Source: an uncultured Porphyromonadaceae bacterium (lineage in GTDB: Bacteria; Bacteroidota; Bacteroidia; Bacteroidales; Muribaculaceae). From it: a DNA stretch of 16,410 nt. This document shows positions 6,263 to 12,444 of the stretch, one piece after another. The DNA is taken from contig CAMVDK010000037.1 in NCBI GenBank assembly GCA_947166165.1, forward strand, positions 1 to 16,410, in the 5' to 3' direction. The translations under genes and the position numbers were made by a program. Numbering within the stretch: position 1 is the stretch's first letter; the number at the start of each line of letters is the position of its first letter. Under the pieces are notes generated by a model that had not been told where the DNA came from, searched no databases, and saw only the letters and a list, made by a program, of their open reading frames with translations.

Positions 6263-6530
6263 CACTTGACCATCTCATCGCAAAACAACGGAACCACGGC
6301 CGAAGAGGTCATGATTCCGTTCTTCTTTTTTGGGGACTATGATTGCTTGTATGCTATTCCTCAGTTTTTTGCATGTGTGCCGGTTTTATGATGAATTCCG
6401 TTGCTTGCGAGTTGTCGTTGATTGTCTTTAGTTGTCCTTGATTGTCTGATTTTGGTGACAAAGGGGACTTGCTAGGATACACCGGATTTTTGCTGGTGAC
6501 CCAGCACGGGACAGCTGGTCTATATTATTA
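6263..6530. other. Intergenic sequence without a recognised gene
   Basis: AT-richer sequence with no coding pattern. It holds a degenerate 20-bp tandem pair (6411-6430 and 6431-6450, unit beginning GTTGTC) and the left member of a 44-bp direct repeat (6459-6502) whose partner is at 9172-9214. Confidence 0.6.
6459..6502 (+). repeat. Direct repeat, left copy (partner at 9172-9214)
   Basis: About 36 of 44 aligned positions match 9172-9214 on the same strand, including the shared GGATACAC and GCTGGTGACCC blocks. The two copies lie just outside the two inverted MITE-like elements: 28 bp before the left one and 7 bp after the right one. Confidence 0.7.
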
Positions 6531-6797
6531 GGTGGTTTCTATAAATTGCAAAAAAGTAATGAATGGTTTTGGCCGCATTGGGTTGCTTGCTGGCATCTTT
6601 TGCCTCAACTATTCTTTCAATCAAACAACTTTAAACAACCGACAAACAACCATAACAACATCATTCATAAAAAGTTGTTCAAGTTGTTGTCTTGTTATTC
6701 CTTGTTGTTTGATATTCGAACCGTAGCCCAGCAGCTTGAGCCAAAACCTGCTCAGCAATCAAGCCCAATTCGGCTCAAGCAATTTATAGAACCCACC
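6531..6797 (-). mobile_element. MITE-like element, copy A (267 bp, with internal insert)
   Basis: It is bounded by 19-bp terminal inverted repeats, 6531-6549 and 6779-6797 (one mismatch; outer part GGTGGGTTCTATAAATTGC on the matching strand). Positions 6531-6610 match the reverse complement of 9085-9164 at 77 of 80 bases. Positions 6732-6797 match the reverse complement of 8989-9054 at 65 of 66. The middle (6611-6717) is unique to this copy. No transposase frame is present, so it is non-autonomous. It ends 25 bp from the stop codon of the SusD-like gene, which is transcribed toward it. No clear target duplication is seen (ATTA left, TATA right). Confidence 0.85.
6611..6717. repeat. Insert inside MITE copy A with its own inverted ends
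   Basis: This 107-bp stretch is absent from copy B, which has only four bases at the same place. It contains ATCAAACAAC (6620-6629) and its exact complement GTTGTTTGAT (6704-6713) near its edges. Both arms continue as CAA/TTG-rich sequence that could fold into a long imperfect hairpin. It is probably a second small element inserted into the first, or sequence lost from copy B. Confidence 0.65.
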
Positions 6798-6822
6798 TAT
6801 AATGTTTTTGGGCGATTAGGAA

Positions 6823-8736
6823 TTAGCGCGGGTTGGGCGTCATTCCGGCGGCGATGGCTCTTGGCGGAATCTGGATTGCCCAGCGCGGGTCGTCGAGGTC
6901 AAGACTGTCGGTATGTCCATCGGCGCCCATCGTGTGGGTGACTTTAATGCCCAGACGCTTGAGGTCGAAGAAGCGCATACCCGTATGGATGCCGTCGAGG
7001 CGACGGAAGTGCTGCACACACTGCACATAGGGCATGATATTGTCGGTGAGCGGGTGCGAGCTCGGGCAAACGGCGTCGATGCTGATCGGGCGAACCTGAC
7101 CGTAGTAAATCTTGTTGAAATACTGGTTGCCGAGTGTGTCGACGTTGGCGACGTTGGCGTTATAGGCTTCGAGGCGGGTGTTGTAGTAGTTGCGTATCAG
7201 CTCGTCAGTGAGGTCGACTAAACGTGCGGTGTCATAAACATCCAATTCTAAACGCAGGTTTGCCTCCCATGCCTTAAGGTCGGCGAACGCCGCCTCAAGA
7301 TTGCCGAGGAAGGCGTAGGCCTCGGCGCGGCAGAGAAGGGTTTCGTTGGCGGTAAACTCGGCAGGAATCTCATGGGCGTAGCCTATTCCAACAAGCGTGT
7401 CGGTATATTCAAACACTTCCGCTACATTCCCTCCGAAGAAGACACCTTGTTCGGAGGGTCCGGAGGTATATAGCGTGCCGACATATGCGGGATGCATGCT
7501 ATAGGTTTCATTCAGGTAGGTGTTCCGCCAACGGCAATTGGTCCATGTGGGACCTTCGCCAAATAACGTGGAAAACAATGCATCACGGTTGCATGCGTAG
7601 CGAAAACGGAAGTGACGGAACCATGTGGAATAGACATCGTGTTTGAGCCAGACTCCCGGGCGATTGTCGGTGTGGTAGACAAAATCGGAGAGGTAGGATA
7701 TTTCCCATCTGTGTATCAGTGTCCAGATGTCGTCGGCCATCCACTCGTCGGGCGCGGTGTCGCCAAAAGCGGCGTTGGCGTAATCCACCACTTTGGCATA
7801 GTCGCGCTTGTAGAGGTAGAATCGTGCGGCAAAGGCGTTGGCGGCGTTGGGGTTGAAGTGCGCGTTGGCTAAATTGCTCGCATGGGTGCCGATGAGGGTT
7901 TGTCCGGTCCAATGGTCGCCCACAAGCGGGAGACCTTCAAGCAGGTCGGCTTCGATGAGTTGGTAGGTCTGCTCAAGTGAGGGTCGGGGCGCTTTATACA
8001 CGTCAAGTGTGTCGGATGTGGTAAGGTAGGGCAGCCCCATGAACTGGCGGCTCCGGTTCGCTCCGGCGTAGGGCATGCAGAAGATGTTGCACAGTTGCCA
8101 ATGGCAGTAGGCGCGAATCAGGAGAGCTTCGCCGCGCAGCTGGTCGAGTTGCGCACGGCTGTCGGCATCGGTGAATTGCTGCGCAAGACGATTGGCGGCC
8201 TCAAGCACACGGTTGGCTTCAGCAATCGACGAATAGCACTCGACCCAATAGCCAGTGGGCGTGTCGTTGGGCCAGTCGATTTCGGGGGCTGGTTGCCAAG
8301 CGAAGAAGAGCGAGTCCACATCATAATATGCTTCAAGATTCATCGGGTCCCAGCGTCCGCCGGTGTTGCAGGTCGGAGCGTTGTTGTCGACGATGTTGTC
8401 GGTTGCCAGCTCGCAAAACGCGGCATATCCGCGGCAGGGGTAGGTGAGGGCGTTCCATGCCTCGTCAATGGTGTTGATTTCGTCGGGATCGGACCATTTG
8501 CCCACCATCACGTTGATGACCACATTCAGGTCGTCGATGTCCACCACGCCGTTGCCGTCGATGTCGGCGCGCGCCTCGACGCCCGTGTCGGCGTTTTTGT
8601 GAAGCATCACGTTGATCACGGCGTTCAAGTCGTCGATGTCGGCCACACCGTCGCCGTTCACGTCGCCATGCGTGGCGGCTTTTGCCGCCAGCATCAAGGC
8701 CAGCAGCACTGCCAGAGTAAAGAGTCGTTTAACCAT
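6823..8736 (-). CDS. SusD/RagB-like protein with N-terminal dockerin, no lipid anchor
   Basis: 637 residues. The N-terminus MVKRLFTLAVLLALMLAAKA is a signal peptide of the ordinary (signal peptidase I) type; no lipobox Cys is present, unlike classical SusD lipoproteins. Residues 24-80 hold two dockerin-type calcium loops: GDVNGDGVADIDD (Asp25, Asn27, Asp29, Asp36) and ADIDGNGVVDIDD (Asp58, Asp60, Asn62, Asp69), each followed by a hydrophobic helix (LNAVINVML, LNVVINVMV). The rest is SusD-like: AEANRVLEAANRL, LRGEALLIRAYCHWQLCNIF, AANAFAARFYLYKRDYAKVVDYAN, LLCRAEAYAFLGNLEAAFADL and the C-terminal HTGMRFFDLKRLGI. SusD proteins bind glycans or peptides for a SusC TonB-dependent transporter; no SusC gene is adjacent. 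It may instead dock onto a cohesin-bearing partner. It is single-gene and flanked by MITE-like copies. Confidence 0.88.
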   Translation of the reverse strand: MVKRLFTLAVLLALMLAAKAATHGDVNGDGVADIDDLNAVINVMLHKNADTGVEARADIDGNGVVDIDDLNVVINVMVGKWSDPDEINTIDEAWNALTYPCRGYAAFCELATDNIVDNNAPTCNTGGRWDPMNLEAYYDVDSLFFAWQPAPEIDWPNDTPTGYWVECYSSIAEANRVLEAANRLAQQFTDADSRAQLDQLRGEALLIRAYCHWQLCNIFCMPYAGANRSRQFMGLPYLTTSDTLDVYKAPRPSLEQTYQLIEADLLEGLPLVGDHWTGQTLIGTHASNLANAHFNPNAANAFAARFYLYKRDYAKVVDYANAAFGDTAPDEWMADDIWTLIHRWEISYLSDFVYHTDNRPGVWLKHDVYSTWFRHFRFRYACNRDALFSTLFGEGPTWTNCRWRNTYLNETYSMHPAYVGTLYTSGPSEQGVFFGGNVAEVFEYTDTLVGIGYAHEIPAEFTANETLLCRAEAYAFLGNLEAAFADLKAWEANLRLELDVYDTARLVDLTDELIRNYYNTRLEAYNANVANVDTLGNQYFNKIYYGQVRPISIDAVCPSSHPLTDNIMPYVQCVQHFRRLDGIHTGMRFFDLKRLGIKVTHTMGADGHTDSLDLDDPRWAIQIPPRAIAAGMTPNPR

Positions 8737-8768
8737 AATTGCATCTATTTTATTTTTGTTTCAAGTCA

Positions 8769-8799
8769 CAAAGGTAGTGCAAACCTGACAGAATGCAAA
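8769..8799 (-). promoter_or_regulatory. Promoter of the dockerin-SusD gene
   Basis: On the minus strand, TTTG (8799-8796) and TACCTTTG (8776-8769) are 19 bp apart and match the Bacteroidetes consensus. The ATG at 8736 lies about 32 bp downstream of the -7 element. Confidence 0.72.
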
Positions 8800-8828
8800 A
8801 CAAAAAAGACTATTTTTGATTTTGCATT
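8792..8828. promoter_or_regulatory. Palindromic operator candidate upstream of dockerin-SusD
   Basis: AATGCAAAA (8792-8800) and TTTTGCATT (8820-8828) are exact inverted repeats, with an inner inverted pair CAAAAA / TTTTTG. The 37-bp imperfect palindrome covers the -33 element and extends upstream of it, a position suited to a repressor or a class-II activator. The regulator is unknown. Confidence 0.45.
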
Positions 8829-8988
8829 GTTGAGGCGCAGCCCACCTTAGGCGCAGCCAACGGTACTGATTATTTCGATACCAGCATTGATGCGAGGCGA
8901 AAAAAAGGGAACGGCACCCAATCGATGTGTCGATTTCAAGTGGAATTGATTTGTCCTTTCTTCGGTCGCGCAATGTTCTGACAATTAA
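8829..8988. other. Intergenic sequence between SusD promoter and MITE copy B
   Basis: No gene is seen. A short duplicated phrase GGCGCAGCC occurs twice (near 8835 and 8850). The base composition is mixed. A promoter for the divergent peptidase gene is not found here. Confidence 0.5.
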
Positions 8989-9164
8989 GGTGGGTTCTAT
9001 AAATTGCTTGAGCCGAATTGGGTTTGATTGCTGAGCAGGTTTTGGCTCAAGCTGCGCGAAGCAGTAGCGGGCTACGGTTCAAGCAGTTGAGACAAAAGAT
9101 GCCAGCAAGCAACCCAAGGCGGCCAAAACCATTCATTACTTTTTTGCAATTTATAGAACCCACC
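8989..9164 (+). mobile_element. MITE-like element, copy B (176 bp)
   Basis: It has perfect 19-bp terminal inverted repeats at 8989-9007 and 9146-9164. TTAA directly flanks both ends (8985-8988 and 9165-9168), either a target duplication or an extension of the inverted repeats. An inner hairpin pair, GCTTGAGCC (9006-9014) / GGCTCAAGC (9044-9052), is also present. It is inverted relative to copy A, at 77/80 and 65/66 identity over the two shared blocks. It has no coding capacity of its own. It lies between the divergent dockerin-SusD and C10 peptidase genes. Confidence 0.88.
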
Positions 9165-9171
9165 TTAAAGA

Positions 9172-9214
9172 CAATGGGCACTGGTTGGGATACACTGCAT
9201 TTTGCTGGTGACCC
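9172..9214 (+). repeat. Direct repeat, right copy (partner at 6459-6502)
   Basis: This copy contains GGATACAC and, after a one-base gap in the T run, GCTGGTGACCC as in the left copy. It begins 7 bp after MITE copy B. Overall about 82 percent of the aligned bases match. Confidence 0.7.
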
Positions 9215-9319
9215 TGCTTACGCCACCCGACGGGCGCTTTGCACACGACTGAAATGTTAAAACTCCGAAAACTCGCTCTAAAATCTCTCCCATCCTTCAC
9301 AACGAACACAAAATTATAG

Positions 9320-9572
9320 TATCTTTGCGCACCCACAAGTGCACACCCACCGCTCTCGTGGGCGTGGAATGCATTGTGGATGAAGCATCATGTCCACTAT
9401 AAAACGTGGAATTGCCGTGATGTTGGACTGAAAGGACATAATGATTGATTTTTTGAAACACTAAAAATCAGACAGTTATCACGCATGTGTTTTATCCTTT
9501 TTGTTCTTTTAGTAGATATGCTGCCGCTTTTTGATGTGACAACGCGTTCAATCAAACAAGGACTGAAAAAAT
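9320..9572 (+). promoter_or_regulatory. Possible promoter and long 5' leader of the C10 peptidase gene
   Basis: TATCTTTG at 9320-9327 fits the -7 consensus, but no good TTTG lies 19-20 bp upstream, so the promoter is weak or activator-dependent. Transcription from there would give a leader of about 240 nt before the ATG at 9573. The leader holds only short inverted pairs, such as CCCAC...GTGGG near 9350, and no recognised riboswitch or sRNA. Confidence 0.4.
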
Positions 9573-10970
9573 ATGAAGATGAGAAAGATTTTTTTGAGTT
9601 GCGCGCTAGCAATGTCGGCGTTGGTGCCAGTCATGGCTGGCAATGTGACTATGGCCGACGCCCGTCGCGCCGCTTGTGATTTCATCAGTCAGCATGCCGC
9701 CAACGGCTCGCTTCGCGCGCCCGTGGGCATCGGTGCCGACGACCTGGTGCTGGCGCACGCCGAGGCCTCGCAAGCGGTGGCCGATGCTGTGGACTACTAT
9801 GCCTTCAATGTGCCCCAGGGCGGCTGGGTGATTGTGGCGGGCGACGACCGCGCGCGACCGGTGCTGGCCTACGGCGACCAAGGGGCGCTCGACTTCGACC
9901 GGCTGCCGTGCACGACGCAGTCGCTGCTCGACAGCTACAAGCGTGAGATTGAATTCCTGCAGACCTACACGGCCGACGACCTGGTGCCCGCCGTCAAGGC
10001 TCCGAGCCGGGGGAAGACCATCACCGTGGGGCCGCTCGTCACCTCGACCTGGGGCCAGGAAACGCCCTACTCGCTGCAGTGCCCCATCTATCAGAATGAA
10101 TACTGCGTGGTGGGCTGCGTGGCCACGGCCATGGCGCAGGTGATGAAGTACTGGCACTATCCAGAGAAGAGCGACGCCGTTCCGGCGTTCTACAGCTACA
10201 CCATCGGCAAGCGGATAGGTGCCCTGCCGGCCACCACGTTCGACTACAGCCTGATGCTCGACAGCTACTGCCACTGGGACTGGGAGACCAGCACCCTGGT
10301 GCAGGACGACTACACCGACGCCCAGGCACAGGAGGCGGCCAAGCTGTCGCGCTACTGCGGCCAGGCGGTGGAGATGGACTACAGCCCCGAAGGCAGCGGT
10401 GCCTACACCTGGGACCAGCTGGAGGCCATGAAGACCTTCGGCTTCCGCTCCTCGGCCCAGCTGGTTGAGCGCAATGGCTACTGGGGCAGCGACGGCTACA
10501 GCACCGCCCAGTGGGAAACCATGATTCAGACCGAAATCAATGCCGGCCGTCCCATCCTCTATTCGGCCAGCGATTCCAACGGCTCGGGCGGGCACGCGTT
10601 CATCTGCGACGGATATTCCGGCGATGCCATGTTCCACTTCAACATGGGCTGGTATGGCACTTGCGACGGCTGGTATGCCTCCACAGCACTCAACATGACC
10701 CACCGCGACGGCGATGAACTGCGCTTCAACTCCGGCCATGACATGATTATCGGCCTGGAGCCGCCCGAAGGATGGGTGCGCCCGTTGGACCTGCAGCCGG
10801 GCGACATCAATGGCGACGGCAAGCTCGACGTCAACGACCTGAACATCCTCATCAACATCACCCTCGACAAGGACAGTGCCGACAGCTATCCCGGCAATGC
10901 CAACATCGACGGCCAAGGCGGCATCGATGTGAACGACATCAACCAGATGATCAACCTCATGCTCGGCTAG
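9573..10970 (+). CDS. Secreted C10 (streptopain-like) cysteine peptidase with C-terminal dockerin
   Basis: 465 residues. A signal peptide (about 1-22, ending LVPVMA) is followed by a C10-type propeptide (about 23-145) with YYAFNVPQGGWVIVAGDDR and PVLAYGDQGALDFDRLP, the inhibitory pro-domain form of SpeB. The catalytic domain (about 150-395) contains VVGCVATAMAQVMKYWHYP with nucleophile Cys182, SGGHAFICDGY with His341, and FHFNMGWYG (Asn357, Trp360), which completes the active site. The tail (410-465) is a dockerin-like pair of calcium loops, GDINGDGKLDVND (Asp411, Asn413, Asp415, Asp422) and ANIDGQGGIDVND (second loop less canonical), each followed by an INxxL helix. It probably degrades proteins outside the cell and attaches through the dockerin. 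It is divergent from the dockerin-SusD gene and monocistronic. A second possible start lies two codons in (9579). Confidence 0.93.
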   Translation: MKMRKIFLSCALAMSALVPVMAGNVTMADARRAACDFISQHAANGSLRAPVGIGADDLVLAHAEASQAVADAVDYYAFNVPQGGWVIVAGDDRARPVLAYGDQGALDFDRLPCTTQSLLDSYKREIEFLQTYTADDLVPAVKAPSRGKTITVGPLVTSTWGQETPYSLQCPIYQNEYCVVGCVATAMAQVMKYWHYPEKSDAVPAFYSYTIGKRIGALPATTFDYSLMLDSYCHWDWETSTLVQDDYTDAQAQEAAKLSRYCGQAVEMDYSPEGSGAYTWDQLEAMKTFGFRSSAQLVERNGYWGSDGYSTAQWETMIQTEINAGRPILYSASDSNGSGGHAFICDGYSGDAMFHFNMGWYGTCDGWYASTALNMTHRDGDELRFNSGHDMIIGLEPPEGWVRPLDLQPGDINGDGKLDVNDLNILINITLDKDSADSYPGNANIDGQGGIDVNDINQMINLMLG

Positions 10971-11092
10971 CAGCAGGTCGAACGGCGCAACCCCACCGAC
11001 ACGCACCATGCGTGTACCAGCAGGTTGAACCCGGACCTAATGAGCGAGCAGAGCTTACCGATGGCAGCGCCGCCGCGCTCCACCACCCTTCC

Positions 11093-11131
11093 CCACCGCC
11101 AGCGCCGAGCGATGCCCGGCGCTGGCGGTGG
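11093..11131 (+). terminator. Strong hairpin after the peptidase gene
   Basis: A 14-bp perfect GC-rich stem (11093-11106 with 11118-11131; CCACCGCC...GGCGGTGG) with an 11-nt loop lies 122 bp after the stop codon. No T tract follows. A smaller hairpin, ACACGCA / TGCGTGT (10999-11015), lies upstream. Nothing codes between 10971 and 11179. Confidence 0.7.
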
Positions 11132-11179
11132 CTAAATTGCGCTTTTCGTCGCTCTTTTCGCATTGCAAGGCACAAATAT

Positions 11180-11210
11180 TTTGTGGTTTGCAGATTTTTC
11201 ATTACTTTTG
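11180..11210 (+). promoter_or_regulatory. Promoter of the acyltransferase-phosphoesterase-tex operon
   Basis: TTTG at 11180-11183 and TACTTTTG at 11203-11210 are 19 bp apart and match the Bacteroidetes consensus. The first ATG (11251) lies 40 bp downstream of the -7 element. Confidence 0.75.
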
Positions 11211-11250
11211 CAAGCAAGAACGAAGCAACAACACTTAAAACCCGATAACT

Positions 11251-12432
11251 ATGAAGATGGAAGACATCAATGTGCCGATGCCGGCTGAGTTCAGCGACAT
11301 CTGCCCCATTGCCGACAAGGATTTCCACAACGAGATGTCGATCCTGGTCGAGGAGCCCGCGTTCCAGCATGTGGTGAGCATGGTCCTGCCCAACTACAAG
11401 TACAACGAGCTCAAGCACGTGCTGCTGAGTCTGAACTCGAAGCACGAGTTCCAGCTGAAGGTGATGAAGCCCTATCTCGACGGTCTGCTGGCCAAGACCA
11501 GCACCGGCCTCACGTGCAGCGGTCTGGACGACATCGACAAGGAGATGCCCTTCCTGTTCATCACCAACCACCGCGACATTGTGCTCGACGCCGCGCAGCT
11601 GGGCTACCTGCTGCTCAAGGAGGGGCGCAAGTCGTGTGAGATTGCCATCGGCAACAACCTGCTCATCTTCGACTGGATCAACAAGCTCGTGCGCCTGAAC
11701 AAGAGCTTTATCGTCAAGCGCAACCTGGGTCGCATCCAGACGCTCAAGGCCGCCATCCAGCTGTCGGGCTACATGCACTTCGCCATCACGCAGAAGCGCG
11801 AGTGCATCTGGCTGGCGCAGCGCGAAGGCCGCTGCAAGGACAGCAACGACCGCACGCAGGAGAGCCTGATCAAGATGCTCACCTATGGCGCGCGCGACAA
11901 GTCGATTGTCGAAGCCCTCAAGGAGCTCAACATCGCGCCCATCGCCATCAGCTATGAGTATGACCCCAACGACTATCTCAAGGCCAAGGAATTCCTGATG
12001 CGCGACAAGAACCCCAACTGGCGCAAGAGTCCCGAGGACGACCTGATCAGCATGAAGACTGGCATACAGGGCTTCAAGGGGCAGGTGCACTACAGCTTCA
12101 CGCCGTGCATCAACGCCGAGCTCGACAAGATTCCGGCCGACCTCGACAAGATGCTCACCGTGACCCGCATCTGCCACATCATCGACCGCGCCATCCACGA
12201 GAACTACCAGATTTTCAAGACCAACTACATCGCCCACGACATCCTGTTCGACAACAAGGACTTCGCCGACAAGTACACCCCGGAGGAAAAAGAGGCGTTC
12301 ACCAGCTACCTGACCAGCCAGATCGACAAGACCGACATCAAGCTGAGCGAGTTCGACCGCTTCTACATGTACACCAAGATGCTGCAGATGTACTCCAACC
12401 CGCTCACCAACCAGTTGGAGGCGCTCAAGTAA
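11251..12432 (+). CDS. PlsC-type acyltransferase (phospholipid/glycerol acyltransferase family)
   Basis: 393 residues, soluble or peripheral, with no clear transmembrane segment. The acyltransferase motifs appear in order: FLFITNHRDIVLDA (His107, Asp113), NKSFIVKRNLG (about 150-160), IWLAQREGRCKDSNDRT (Glu192-Gly193-Arg194) and IAPIAISYEYDP (about 228-239). These are blocks I-IV of 1-acylglycerol-3-phosphate acyltransferases, which move an acyl chain to a lysophosphatidate-like acceptor at the inner face of the membrane. Here His and Asp are spaced H-x5-D, not the usual H-x4-D, and the protein is longer than PlsC (about 240 residues), with extra N- and C-terminal segments. The true acceptor is therefore uncertain. 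It leads an operon with the metallophosphoesterase 12 bp downstream. Confidence 0.82.
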   Translation: MKMEDINVPMPAEFSDICPIADKDFHNEMSILVEEPAFQHVVSMVLPNYKYNELKHVLLSLNSKHEFQLKVMKPYLDGLLAKTSTGLTCSGLDDIDKEMPFLFITNHRDIVLDAAQLGYLLLKEGRKSCEIAIGNNLLIFDWINKLVRLNKSFIVKRNLGRIQTLKAAIQLSGYMHFAITQKRECIWLAQREGRCKDSNDRTQESLIKMLTYGARDKSIVEALKELNIAPIAISYEYDPNDYLKAKEFLMRDKNPNWRKSPEDDLISMKTGIQGFKGQVHYSFTPCINAELDKIPADLDKMLTVTRICHIIDRAIHENYQIFKTNYIAHDILFDNKDFADKYTPEEKEAFTSYLTSQIDKTDIKLSEFDRFYMYTKMLQMYSNPLTNQLEALK

Positions 12433-12444
12433 GCCTTCGTCGCG

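Noticed and set aside
6411..6450. Two-copy 20-bp tandem repeat, considered as a CRISPR-like or iteron array
   Set aside because: There are only two imperfect copies with no spacers and no cas genes or replication gene nearby. It is simple-sequence drift.
6546..6941. Open frames crossing MITE copy A into the SusD gene region
   Set aside because: They run through inverted repeats and antisense to the real SusD-like gene, with no family signal.
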